From NCBI GenBank assembly GCA_016199985.1, contig JACQFQ010000004.1, positions 62,001-126,000 of the forward strand: a stretch of 64,000 bases of DNA, read 5' to 3'. The notes under the pieces are model-generated. The model worked only from the letters and a program-made list of their open reading frames with translations, was not told the origin of the DNA and searched no databases. The stretch's first letter is position 1. Each line of letters starts with the position of its first letter. Both the position numbers and the translations under genes were made by a program. Positions 36,114-44,542 of the stretch are shown one piece after another. This stretch comes from Verrucomicrobiota bacterium (GTDB lineage Bacteria; Verrucomicrobiota; Verrucomicrobiia; Limisphaerales; UBA11320).

Positions 36114-36335
36114 TCACGGACACGGATGCGAGCGATACAACCGCTGGGAAAAGCATCCCGCCTCCGTATCCACGAAGCCGTCCACCGCGCCGGCGGCGGT
36201 GCTGACAACGGCGTATTTCGCGGGAAGCAATTCCGCGAGCGCCTGGGCGTCAAGCGTCACGGGAAGCTCCCACCGTGGCTCATTATGGCGCAGGCGGTTT
36301 CTCGTGAAATGACGAATCCACCAGACGTCATTCAT
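36114..36335 (-). pseudogene. N-terminal fragment of a gene cut at the edge of the repeat-rich block
   Basis: A 73-residue frame starting with ATG 36335 inside the stop of the preceding gene (ATGA overlap), the same coupling as between the two genes upstream, so its start is probably genuine. It begins MNDVWWIRHFTRNRLRHNEP and reads as folded-protein sequence to about residue 65 before ending abruptly. I cannot name the family. The rest of the gene appears to be missing where the palindrome and the different-looking block begin. The alternative is a real short protein. Confidence 0.45.
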
Positions 36336-36661
36336 GGATCCTTTTCCGCTCCGGCGGCTGCCTGCGCTGGTCGACGCCCGCTCCCCAGACGCCGTTGGAG
36401 GAGAACCATGATGCCGGACGCTAGAGCAAAAACGGGAGCGACCAACGTGGCGCCGAAGTAGGCGGCCATGTGGGCCATCGCCTTCAGCGATGCCGCCCCC
36501 GGCGATTCATCGCCAGGCACGGTTCCCGTCAGGATGGTCGCGTTCTCGCGCCATCCCAGCGCATGGGTGACGCCGAATAGCGCCACGATCGCGCAGGTCC
36601 ACACAAGGAATCCGGCGGGGGACAGCGATGGAGATTTCAGGATTTGATAGATCGCCTTCAT
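36332..36661 (-). CDS. Small two-helix membrane protein
   Basis: A 109-residue protein with two hydrophobic segments (PAGFLVWTCAIVALFGVTHALGW near residues 14-35 and AAYFGATLVAPVFALASGIMVLL near 70-92) and a charged tail. No family recognised. Its ATG overlaps the stop of the upstream gene (ATGA), and its own stop overlaps the next start, so the three genes form one translationally coupled operon. It probably works with the membrane-anchored alpha/alpha-barrel protein upstream. Confidence 0.65.
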   Translation of the reverse strand: MKAIYQILKSPSLSPAGFLVWTCAIVALFGVTHALGWRENATILTGTVPGDESPGAASLKAMAHMAAYFGATLVAPVFALASGIMVLLQRRLGSGRRPAQAAAGAEKDP

Positions 36662-37863
36662 GGGGGGCCTTGCAACACCTTGTTCCACATCGGGCCCAGC
36701 ACGGTTGAATAGAGGATCACCGAATCCCCCACAGGGTTGCTCGCGCAGTATCTCAGGCCTCCCGACTTTCGAGCCGGGAAGGCCGCGAACTCGACCGTAG
36801 TGTGCAAGCGCTGAAGAAGCGCGGAATCCCCGAACGACGACGCGCCCACGAAGGCCAATCCGCTCGCCCCCGCGCCGATGTCCAGGATCGGGATCACGGC
36901 GCCGGAATCGATGTCCGTGGGCCCTTTCCAGGAGACGGGCCACTCGCGCGACCAGGCGAAGCCGCAAAAGTGGCGCTCCAACCATCGTCTCGCCAGATCG
37001 TATTGCTCCCGCGCCAGGGTTTCGTCCACCAGCCTGAGACAATGCGCGGAAAGCCAGAGGGACGACCCTTCCGGTCCATCGAGCGGACCCGCTTCGGTCG
37101 TATAGCTGGAGCAGAGCAAACCCGTTGGAGCGTGGATGAGGTTCTTGCGGGCGCGAGCGACCCAGTCGCGCATCAGGGCTCGATGATCCTCATGTTCGAG
37201 ATGGTCGGACAGACGGATGGCCGCAAGGGCCATCGCATGGTCAAACAGCCAACATTCATTCGGATAGCTCTCCGCGGCCATGAACGGGCTCCGTCTGAGG
37301 CGCGACTCGATAATCCGCACGCGCGACTTCAACTCAGTCCGATGGGACTCATTTTCCTCAACCATCCTCCTCGCCGCCGCCATGCACGCGATCTCGCCAT
37401 CGATGAACAGGCTTCTTTCCGGCTGCTCCCGAAAGGGAGCCGAGCGCGAGTAGGGCATCAGAAAGAAGTGCATCCCATGCTCCCGCTCAGCCCGGAGAGT
37501 TTCCTCAACAATGCGATCGATCACGGTAAGGTAGTCGCGGTTGAGCGCAGGATCGCGAAAGCACATCTCCGCGAGGGAAAGAACAAGGAAAGTGCGACCC
37601 ATAAAATCCCATTCGGCGTTGCTTCGTCTCATGGCGCGGACCTCCGCCGCCTGCGTCGAGGCGTCCTTCCATTGACCCAACTGGCTCTTCGCCATCTCCC
37701 TCGCCTTCAGCGGAACCCCTTTGCTCGAGGAGTAGGAAGTCGAAGCGCTCGCAAAGAGCAAATGAACCAAGGGAAGCCAGATCAGGGCGGCCAGGCCAAG
37801 GCTCAGGATCGCCAGAGCTTTGCGCCGCGGAGCGGAACCGGTGAATTCAGATAATGTCAACAT
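36658..37863 (-). CDS. Membrane-anchored alpha/alpha-barrel protein (linalool dehydratase-like, tentative)
   Basis: A 401-residue protein from ATG 37863. A single N-terminal transmembrane segment (KALAILSLGLAALIWLPLVHLLFA) leaves a large, mostly helical domain outside the cytoplasm. Features are NAEWDFMGRTFLVLSLAEM, ESYPNECWLFDHAMALAAIRL, GLLCSSYTTEAGPLDGPEGSSLWLSAHCL and DIGAGASGLAF. Paired helices with conserved aromatic and acidic residues resemble (alpha/alpha)6-barrel enzymes such as linalool dehydratase-isomerase or glycan-acting enzymes; this is a weak inference. An upstream in-frame start at 37923 adds 20 residues of poor character. First gene of a three-gene coupled operon. Confidence 0.6.
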   Translation of the reverse strand: MLTLSEFTGSAPRRKALAILSLGLAALIWLPLVHLLFASASTSYSSSKGVPLKAREMAKSQLGQWKDASTQAAEVRAMRRSNAEWDFMGRTFLVLSLAEMCFRDPALNRDYLTVIDRIVEETLRAEREHGMHFFLMPYSRSAPFREQPERSLFIDGEIACMAAARRMVEENESHRTELKSRVRIIESRLRRSPFMAAESYPNECWLFDHAMALAAIRLSDHLEHEDHRALMRDWVARARKNLIHAPTGLLCSSYTTEAGPLDGPEGSSLWLSAHCLRLVDETLAREQYDLARRWLERHFCGFAWSREWPVSWKGPTDIDSGAVIPILDIGAGASGLAFVGASSFGDSALLQRLHTTVEFAAFPARKSGGLRYCASNPVGDSVILYSTVLGPMWNKVLQGPP

Positions 37864-38062
37864 GTCGAATCCTGCGCACGTCCAGGGTTTGAACCAGCGT
37901 TCTAGGGGAAAGTCGCGCAGCACTGCGTCCGTCCGAGGTCAACCTCCTCAGGCTCACTCCCCGCATCATTCCACTTCGCCATACAAAGTGAATGACCACC
38001 CACCCTCTACAGCGTTCAAACTGGGAAGCAACGATCCGAGACTTCGGCGCGAAGCCGCACGA

Positions 38063-39232
38063 TCATTGTTTCAGCTGCGCCTCCAGCCAGGGGGCTACTT
38101 TCTCCGCCCAAAGCCGGCCGTGCTCTCGCAGTCCTTTTCCGCTGAAGTGAACGCCCTTGCCTCCGCTGTCGCGAAAGTCCCCGGTAAGCGCGTCGGTGTC
38201 GGGACCTGGAAGGGCGATGCCCGAAGTCCAGAGCGCGGCCTGCGCGGATCGGATATCGGCTGAGCCGGGATCATCGGGCGTGTGGTAGCTGGCCTGCGCG
38301 ACGAACCAAGGAAACTCCCAGCCCAGTTCGCTCCGGACCCGGCGGGCGAGTTGTAGAAAGAGTCGCTGATAATCATCGCCGGGGAGCGTGCGGCTCGTGT
38401 CCCGCTGATTCGCGTCCGATTCCCCCTGATGCCACAGCACGGCGCGAAAGCCGCGCCTGCCGAGCGGTTTCAAGCGCGCGATCGTGCTTTCATGGATGTC
38501 GCCCTTGCTCTCCCAATCGCCCTCGGCTCGATGGGTCACGTGTCCCGTCAGGGTGGGAGGGTTTGGGAAGCGACTGCCGCGAGGCAGCCACTCCCGAACG
38601 CTCGTCGCGCCCACAGCGCCCGCGACGACCCCGATGGGGACATGGAAGCGCCGGGCCATCTCGTCTCCGAACGCGGGAATGAAGCTGCCGCCCCCGCCGC
38701 TGGCGCCAGGCTGCGGATCCTCGGAGAGACGCCATCCTTGGTCTGAGAGCGCCGCGACGAGGCCGGTCGCCGTCTTCAGCTTCTCCTCCCCATGGTTCGC
38801 CGCGTTCGACTGCCCCAGAACGACAAACACCTCGCCGACTCCCACATGTTCCACGACCCCCGCGGCTAGGGCGCTTCCTTGTCTCGAAATCCGGACCTCC
38901 ACTCGATGCCATCCCCCGGCAGGCGCGTCCATCTCAGCCCGCCACTCGGACTGGGCGTCGGTGGAGCGAGCCAGCCTGGTCCAAGGCGGCGACTCCCCTG
39001 CCCTTGCGAACCGGACTTCGAGGGCGTCGGTGGCGCGCGCCGTCTCCGGAAGCGCGCCGCGAAACAGGATCTTCCCTTGAGCGCCGGTGGATCGCTGGAA
39101 GACCTGATAGTCCAACGGCGAGCTGAGCCGAAGCGCGGCGATTTCCGCGGAGAAAAGGGCTGGCGGGAGCAGAAACAGAAGCGTGCTCAGGCGAATCCAA
39201 CAGCGTCGAGGGTTCGTGATGGGAAGTGGCAT
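38063..39232 (-). CDS. Secreted sialate O-acetylesterase-like (SASA/SGNH) protein
   Basis: A 389-residue exported esterase of the SASA group. The signal peptide is LSTLLFLLPPALFSA. After a beta-rich N-terminal domain with sequence such as SPLDYQVFQRSTGAQGKI, the SGNH-type block I is VVLGQSNAANHGE, where the Ser is the nucleophile; further blocks are GVVAGAVGATSVREWLP and LWHQGESDAN. A His near the end (GVHFSGKGLREHG) could complete the triad. It probably removes acetyl groups from carbohydrates in the periplasm or outside. ATG 39232 is the start nearest the signal peptide. Confidence 0.85.
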   Translation of the reverse strand: MPLPITNPRRCWIRLSTLLFLLPPALFSAEIAALRLSSPLDYQVFQRSTGAQGKILFRGALPETARATDALEVRFARAGESPPWTRLARSTDAQSEWRAEMDAPAGGWHRVEVRISRQGSALAAGVVEHVGVGEVFVVLGQSNAANHGEEKLKTATGLVAALSDQGWRLSEDPQPGASGGGGSFIPAFGDEMARRFHVPIGVVAGAVGATSVREWLPRGSRFPNPPTLTGHVTHRAEGDWESKGDIHESTIARLKPLGRRGFRAVLWHQGESDANQRDTSRTLPGDDYQRLFLQLARRVRSELGWEFPWFVAQASYHTPDDPGSADIRSAQAALWTSGIALPGPDTDALTGDFRDSGGKGVHFSGKGLREHGRLWAEKVAPWLEAQLKQ

Positions 39233-39471
39233 GCCGCGACACCAGAGCAAAAAACAGGGCTCACGAACAACACAATTGGGATCCTGGGGCGGAGCGCGCT
39301 GGCGGCAACAGCTCCACCGCCCTAAAACGTTGCGCTCCCAGCTTTGCGGGAGCAGTCTTTTCCCGCGATGCATCGACGCCAACAGCCGAAGTCCATCGAC
39401 GACCGCCGCTCCTTGCCGCCGGAGGGAGGGATCTTTCGATCTCAACGCCAAACCTGTTCCATTCGCCGATC

Positions 39472-39939
39472 ATGAACAAACCCCAGAAGATCACCGCGAC
39501 CGCTTTGGCGGCGTTCATCGCTTCGCATTTCCTCAGGTCGTACGAGGAGGGTTCGGGATTCGCTTGCTTCCGCTTTTGTTGGGGAATGATGCTCGGCGAG
39601 AACGGGCAGGTGCTGAGCGGCGGGTGGTTCTACTATTCTGGGTTCGTCGTCGCCAACACCGCCTTCCCGATCCTGGCGCTGCTCCTCCTTCGCAGGCAGC
39701 GGACCTCGCGCGCGACCCGGGCGGCCGCCGTCGTTTGCTGGCTTCAGGTTTTCTCCTGGGGCGCCATCAACGCCGTCACAGCGATTCGATCGCCCTCGGA
39801 ATTCGCGAACCTGGGCGTCGGTTACTACGTATGGCTCGCGGCGTTCACGCTTCTCGCCGCGGCCCATTTCTTGAAAACGCCCACGAGCTCTGAAGCGCCC
39901 GCTCCCGAGCAGTCCGCCGAACTCCCGCAACACACCTGA
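39472..39939 (+). CDS. Hypothetical four-helix membrane protein
   Basis: A 155-residue integral membrane protein. Hydrophobic stretches lie near residues 8-22, 50-75 (WFYYSGFVVANTAFPILALLLL), 85-105 and 115-135 (YYVWLAAFTLLAAAHFL), followed by a polar Pro/Glu tail. ATG 39472 is chosen because upstream sequence in the frame is unlike protein. No family recognised. It lies divergent from the esterase gene, with the 239-base gap holding no other gene. Confidence 0.6.
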   Translation: MNKPQKITATALAAFIASHFLRSYEEGSGFACFRFCWGMMLGENGQVLSGGWFYYSGFVVANTAFPILALLLLRRQRTSRATRAAAVVCWLQVFSWGAINAVTAIRSPSEFANLGVGYYVWLAAFTLLAAAHFLKTPTSSEAPAPEQSAELPQHT

Positions 39940-40008
39940 AGTAGGAGGACGCGCCCGCGCAGCATACCTGAAGGACGCCATAGGCCTGAACGCACATCCA
40001 GACGCCCC

Positions 40009-40425
40009 ATGCCATCCGACAATATCGATTTTAGAGAAACGCGCGAGCTTCCGCCGGATCAGCTGCTCGCGCTCTATCGCGAGAACCACTGGTCTTCCGC
40101 CGAAAAACCCGCGCTCCTCCATAAAGCGCTGCTCGGTTCGCACTCGCTGATCACGGCGTGGGATGGGGACAAACTGGTCGGCCTGGGGAACGCGATCTCC
40201 GATGGCTGCCTCGTTGTGTATTATCCGCACCTCCTGATCCTCCCCGACTACCAGGGCCGCGGCATTGGGAGTCGGCTGCTGAAAGAGCTGATGTCGCGTT
40301 ACGCGGGCTTTCATCAGCATGTCCTTCTCGCCGACGGGCAAGCGATCGAGTTCTACAAGAAGTGCGGGTTTGAGCGAGCGGGCCAGACCGAGCCGATGTG
40401 GATCTACGCGGGTCATGACCACTGA
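40009..40425 (+). CDS. GNAT-family N-acetyltransferase
   Basis: A 138-residue acetyl-CoA-dependent acetyltransferase. The acetyl-CoA-binding motif is LLILPDYQGRGIGSRLLKELM (Q-x-x-G-x-G), and the late motif reads AIEFYKKCGFERAG, both standard for GNAT enzymes. The N-terminus is short, with an ELPPDQLLALYRENHW helix. The acceptor substrate is unknown. It overlaps the next gene by 11 bases. Confidence 0.92.
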   Translation: MPSDNIDFRETRELPPDQLLALYRENHWSSAEKPALLHKALLGSHSLITAWDGDKLVGLGNAISDGCLVVYYPHLLILPDYQGRGIGSRLLKELMSRYAGFHQHVLLADGQAIEFYKKCGFERAGQTEPMWIYAGHDH

Positions 40426-40903
40426 GAGAACAGAGTATTCCCTGCGCCTGCGGGTGATCTGCAAAGCGCCCCCCGACCCGGACGAGCACGGGGCGGAGTT
40501 CGGCGTTCAGGACAACACGACAACGAAGGACTGGGTCATCCACTCGTGCCAACGAAGGGAGAACGGCGACTTTGTCTTTGAATGCGAGTGCAAGGCGCGT
40601 CGAGGGACGGGTGGGAACCGAGCGCCGAATTTCCTGGGATCATTCACCCACGGCTCGCCCGCGGAGAGATTCCTTTACTTGAGTTGGCGACCGAAGGGAT
40701 GGCGGCCGGGTCAAGCCGACCCGGCCTGTCTCGCGTGGGTGAGACGCATCAAGGTGCATCTCCGGTCCATCACATGGGAACAAGTGGAAGCGGCGTCGCG
40801 ATCTGGCGGCGTCCTGGAAGCCCAAGTCCATGGCAAGGCCCGCGACGGCGGCCCGAACTGCGCGTCTGTTCCGCTGCTGGGCGGCGGCTGGAGGATTCCG
40901 TAG
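40415..40903 (+). CDS. DUF5990 family protein
   Basis: A 162-residue protein from ATG 40415. The sequence follows the DUF5990 pattern: LRLRVICKAPP near the start, NGDFVFECECKAR, PNFLGSFTHGSPAERFLYLSW, VRRIKVHLRSITWEQV and the end DGGPNCASVPLLGGGWRIP. The function of the family is unknown; it is a small cytosolic beta-rich protein. The start lies inside the end of the GNAT gene, so the two are probably co-expressed. Confidence 0.82.
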   Translation: MTTERTEYSLRLRVICKAPPDPDEHGAEFGVQDNTTTKDWVIHSCQRRENGDFVFECECKARRGTGGNRAPNFLGSFTHGSPAERFLYLSWRPKGWRPGQADPACLAWVRRIKVHLRSITWEQVEAASRSGGVLEAQVHGKARDGGPNCASVPLLGGGWRIP

Positions 40904-40982
40904 GAAGCGGGACGGCGAATCTTCCCATCAAAACCCTGCCACCGAGCCGGCGGCCCGGACCCAAGGCCGAGCGCACAACCAA

Positions 40983-41010
40983 AAGGAGCAGGCGTTCCCG
41001 CCTGCTCCTT
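40983..41010 (-). terminator. Perfect 12-base hairpin, probable terminator for - strand transcription
   Basis: Stem AAGGAGCAGGCG / CGCCTGCTCCTT (40983-40994, 40999-41010) with loop TTCC. On the - strand it is followed by TTTTGG, a short U tract; on the + strand no T tract follows. There is no well-supported - strand gene immediately upstream. Confidence 0.5.
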
Positions 41011-41158
41011 CGAGACCATCGTAGTTCAACGGCGTGAACGCGATCCCGCTGCCGTAACCGGCTTCGCCCTCCAGCCAGTCGTTGCTGCCCTGGTTGAAGC
41101 CCAAGTATCCGCCGCCGCCTCTGTCCGCAAGCGGGACAAAGACACCCGTAATTGACAC
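41011..41158 (-). other. Possible small - strand gene or gene remnant
   Basis: On the - strand a strong Shine-Dalgarno stretch (AAAGGAG, about 41169-41175) precedes GTG 41158. The frame reads VSITGVFVPLADRGGGGYLG and continues FNQGSNDWLEGEAGYGSGIAFTP before entering the hairpin at 41010 without a stop. It could be the surviving piece of a longer gene or a short peptide gene. No family recognised. Confidence 0.25.
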
Positions 41159-41189
41159 GGAGGATCTCCTTTGAGGAAGGTCCCGGGTC

Positions 41190-41603
41190 GTGAGCACCTC
41201 TGTGAGAAAACCCGACGCTGATCCGGGATCGGTCGTGCAAAGGCAGCTGGACGCGTTCAACGCGCGCGACATCGAAACCCTTTTGACCGTTTACGCGGAT
41301 GACGCGGAAATGTTCGAACACCCCTCGAACCTGCTCGCGCGCGGAAGCGATCAACTTCGGACGCGTTTCACCAGCCGCTTTCAAGAGCCAAACCTCCACG
41401 CCGCGCTCCTGAGCCGCGTGGTCCTGGGCGGCACGGTGATTGATCACGAGCGGGTTGACCGGACCTTTCCGGAAGGGCCCGGGACGATCGAGTTGGTGAT
41501 GATCTATGAAGTGAGGGACGGCCGCATCTCGCGGGCCTGGAGCATCGCCGGCCGGAAAACCCTCCATACGCCGAACCACCCAACGGCAGGCTCTTCCGCA
41601 TGA
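41190..41603 (+). CDS. SnoaL-like / NTF2-fold protein
   Basis: A 137-residue protein of the SnoaL or nuclear-transport-factor-2 fold: VQRQLDAFNARDIETLLTVYADDAEMFEHP, followed by the curved sheet and ending IELVMIYEVRDGRISRAWSIAGR. Members include steroid delta-isomerase-like enzymes and polyketide cyclases, but many have no known activity. The start is GTG 41190 with a good Shine-Dalgarno sequence (TTGAGGAAGG) 10 bases upstream. Single gene. Confidence 0.85.
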   Translation: MSTSVRKPDADPGSVVQRQLDAFNARDIETLLTVYADDAEMFEHPSNLLARGSDQLRTRFTSRFQEPNLHAALLSRVVLGGTVIDHERVDRTFPEGPGTIELVMIYEVRDGRISRAWSIAGRKTLHTPNHPTAGSSA

Positions 41604-41658
41604 TCTCGAACTCGATCGCCGATCCCTGGACACCTTTGACCAGAGGTCAGCGCGCGCC

Positions 41659-42354
41659 TTATTGGGACTTCGTTCGAATAGTGAGCTTCCCGTCGCGGAC
41701 CTCGATCGTCTCGAACTTCGCGAGCACGCTCTGGGCGTTGGGATCGTTGTTGTATTGCTCCGCGAGATTCAGGTTCTGGAATCCGGCGAGCAGCGCGGGC
41801 GGCAGGGGCTTATCCTTCAAGCGAAAGTCCTTCAACGTCACCAGCAGTCTCCCCTGCGCCATGGAGACGCGGAACCCCGCCTCGCCGTTCAGGAATCGGC
41901 CGTCGCCGTTGGGCAGGCCGAGCCGGCTCAACGGAATGCTGATCATGCCGGAGATCACATCCCCCTCGATCTTCACCCGCAAAGACCGGGAAAGGGCGCC
42001 GGAGCGGTCGACATCGCTCAACAGACCGTTCAGCTCATCGGCAGTCAACACGAGCTCGTGGGGAGTCGCGCTCGGAGTCGCGAGGGAACTCTTGAAGGCC
42101 TCGGAGCGTTTGCGAACGTCGGTGTACTGCTCCGGCGTGAGACGGAGCTCTGGCAGTTTCAGAGGCTCGGGCTGGGAGTACTCAGCCACGGCGCTTTTGA
42201 TTTTTCGCGCGACATAGAACCCGGTCAGCACGACGCCGACGCCGACGAGCACCGCCAGGATCGCCACGGTGACGCAGCCATAGAACCAACAGCCCTTGGC
42301 TTTCTTGGCGGGGGCGCCTGTGTTGGCGTCGGGGGTAAATTGGGGATCTGCCAT
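41659..42354 (-). CDS. Hypothetical membrane-anchored protein
   Basis: A 231-residue protein with a Pro/Ala/Lys-rich cytoplasmic start, one transmembrane helix (FYGCVTVAILAVLVGVGVVLTGFYV, about residues 24-48) and a beta-rich outer domain: ELVLTADELNGLL, RVKIEGDVISGMISIPLS, GRLLVTLKDFRLK and IEVRDGKLTIRTK. The pattern of alternating strands resembles lipid-binding tubular proteins, but I cannot assign a family. It is divergent from the downstream esterase gene. Confidence 0.65.
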   Translation of the reverse strand: MADPQFTPDANTGAPAKKAKGCWFYGCVTVAILAVLVGVGVVLTGFYVARKIKSAVAEYSQPEPLKLPELRLTPEQYTDVRKRSEAFKSSLATPSATPHELVLTADELNGLLSDVDRSGALSRSLRVKIEGDVISGMISIPLSRLGLPNGDGRFLNGEAGFRVSMAQGRLLVTLKDFRLKDKPLPPALLAGFQNLNLAEQYNNDPNAQSVLAKFETIEVRDGKLTIRTKSQ

Positions 42355-42462
42355 GGGCGGACAGTGGATCGTCCCTTCCGTCGAGGCAAGCCGAAGATCG
42401 GGCGCTCAAGCGCGTCGCCGATCCGTTGACGGAACCGCTCGGGCTGTCGCAGAATCGCGCTT

Positions 42463-44538
42463 ATGCGCCGCATATTGCGTCCTCTCTGCCTCCTGCTCGG
42501 CCCAGCGATCGCGCTGCGCGCCGCGGAGACCGCCCCGCCCTCCACCAACCTCTTTCTCAATTACGTCCGGACCCAAGCCGCCGCGCTCCGCGCCGACGAC
42601 AAGGCGCCGGCCTCTCAGGAGGCGTGGGAGAAATCGCGGGCCCTCTTGCGGAGCCAACTCCTCGGCGCCTGGGGAGGGTTCCCCAAAACGCCCGCGCCGC
42701 TCGCGGCGCGAAAGCTCGGCGAGCTGCCGCGCGAAGGCTACCGGGTGGAGAAGGTTGTTTTTCAAACATTCTCCAATGTCTGGATGACAGCCAACGCGTA
42801 CGTGCCGACGACGCCGGGCAGGCATCCGGCCCTCCTTCAGGTGCACGGACACTGGCCCGGCGCGAAACAGGACACGGTGGTGCAAAGTCGATGCATCGGA
42901 GCGGCGAGGCTCGGGTTCTTTTGCCTGGCCGTCGATGCCTTTGGCGCCGGGGAGCGCGGCGTTTCCAAGGGCCTGGGCGAGTATCATGGCGCGATGGCCG
43001 CGGCGACGCTGCTTCCCATCGGACGCCCGCTGTCGGGCATCCAGGTGTACGAGAACATGCGCGCCGTGGACTATCTGCTGTCGAGGCCCGAGGTCGACAG
43101 CCGACAGATCGGGATCACCGGCGCCAGCGGTGGAGGCAACCAGACAATGTACACGGCGGCATGGGACGAACGACTCCTGGCCGCGACGCCGGTTTGCTCC
43201 GTGGGCAATTACCAGGCCTATCTCGGGGCCGCGTGCTGCCTGTGCGAAGTGGTTCCCGGCGCGCTGCGGTTCACCGAGGAGTGGGGCGTCCTGGGCCTGA
43301 CGGCGCCGCGAGCCCTGATGGTGGTGAGCGCCGCGAACGACTCGATTCAGTTCTCCCCCGAGGCCGCCGCCCCATCTCTCGCGCTCGCCGAGGGCGTGTA
43401 TGCGTTGCGCGATCGAACGAACGCGCTCAGGCATCTTGTGGTGAACTCGGGGCACGCCTACAACCAGCCGATGCGGGAGGCGATGTATGGGTGGATGCGT
43501 CTGCACCTCGCGGGGCAGGGCAACGGCGAGTCCGTCAGCGAACCCGCGATCCAGACGGAACCGCCCGAATCGTTGCGGTGTTATCCCGGCGACTCGCGTC
43601 CCGACGACTGGGTCACCCTTCCCGCGTTCGCCGCCGCCGAGGCCCGCGAGTGGGTCGCGCGCAGGAGTGCTCCGGAATCCCTGTCGGCCTGGCGATCCAA
43701 TTCGGCCGCGACAAGGCAGGCCCTCCTCAAGAAAGTCCTCGGAGATTTTCCGCCGCACAGCCCGCTGGCTTTGAAAGCGACAAAGGCCGCCTCGGGCGAC
43801 GCGCGTTCCCTCGAGTTTCAATCCGAGCCCGGCGTTCCGCTCCGCGCCGCGCAGCAGGCGCCGAGCACCAACCGGCCAACGATGATCCTGCTCAACCTGG
43901 ACGGGGGAGCGGCCGCCGGGAACGACCCACTGGCCCAAGCGTCCCTCGCGGCGGGATGGAGCGTGATCACTCTCGACCTGCGAGCGACAGGCGCGTCCGC
44001 GTGGCCCTCGGACACAATCAACGAAGCGCCCGACCACAACACCGCGGAGTGGTCGCTGTGGCTGGGACGTCCTCTGCTCGGGCAATGGACCTGGGATGTG
44101 CGACGCGTGATCGACGCGCTGGTCTCCGCGGATCGACGGGCGCCCTCGAAGCTGGCGGTCATTGGCCGCGGTCCCGCCGGGGTTGTCGCTCTCTGCGCCG
44201 CGGCGCTGGATCCGCGCGTCACGCACGTGGCAACGCTCGACAGCCTTGCCAGTTTCATCACCCCCACGCCCTATCGGGGGCAACGCCTCGGCATCTTCGC
44301 GCCGGGGATCCTGAGGGAAGTGGGCGACATCGGGCATCTCGCGGCTCTCGCCGCGCCCAGGCGGCTCATCATCGCCGCTGGCGTTCTGGGCGATGGCGCC
44401 AGGATCAGCGGAGCGGAGCGTGGTTCGCTCTACGCGCCCGCGACACTGGCTTACGGTCTCATGTCCGCCGCGCCCCGGCTGAGTCTGTTGGATACCACCG
44501 ATCCGGCAGCCCTCATGGCCGCCTTGAAGGACAACTGA
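42463..44538 (+). CDS. Secreted two-domain alpha/beta-hydrolase (acetyl xylan esterase-like)
   Basis: A 691-residue exported protein with signal peptide RRILRPLCLLLGPAIALRA. The first domain (about 60-340) is an AXE1/dienelactone-hydrolase-type alpha/beta-hydrolase: LLQVHGHWPG as oxyanion strand, a nucleophile elbow GASGGG (Ser in GITGASGGGNQT), and a candidate His in VVNSGHAYNQP. The second domain (about 450-690) repeats the fold (MILLNLDGGAAAG, VITLDLRATGAS) but its elbow is GRGPAG, without Ser, so it is probably non-catalytic. It probably deacetylates or de-esterifies polysaccharides. Confidence 0.82.
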   Translation: MRRILRPLCLLLGPAIALRAAETAPPSTNLFLNYVRTQAAALRADDKAPASQEAWEKSRALLRSQLLGAWGGFPKTPAPLAARKLGELPREGYRVEKVVFQTFSNVWMTANAYVPTTPGRHPALLQVHGHWPGAKQDTVVQSRCIGAARLGFFCLAVDAFGAGERGVSKGLGEYHGAMAAATLLPIGRPLSGIQVYENMRAVDYLLSRPEVDSRQIGITGASGGGNQTMYTAAWDERLLAATPVCSVGNYQAYLGAACCLCEVVPGALRFTEEWGVLGLTAPRALMVVSAANDSIQFSPEAAAPSLALAEGVYALRDRTNALRHLVVNSGHAYNQPMREAMYGWMRLHLAGQGNGESVSEPAIQTEPPESLRCYPGDSRPDDWVTLPAFAAAEAREWVARRSAPESLSAWRSNSAATRQALLKKVLGDFPPHSPLALKATKAASGDARSLEFQSEPGVPLRAAQQAPSTNRPTMILLNLDGGAAAGNDPLAQASLAAGWSVITLDLRATGASAWPSDTINEAPDHNTAEWSLWLGRPLLGQWTWDVRRVIDALVSADRRAPSKLAVIGRGPAGVVALCAAALDPRVTHVATLDSLASFITPTPYRGQRLGIFAPGILREVGDIGHLAALAAPRRLIIAAGVLGDGARISGAERGSLYAPATLAYGLMSAAPRLSLLDTTDPAALMAALKDN

Positions 44539-44542
44539 GAGG

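Noticed and set aside
40770-41633. A 287-codon - strand frame across the DUF5990, hairpin and SnoaL regions
   Set aside because: Arg/Gly-rich, antisense to two supported genes, with no recognisable domain.
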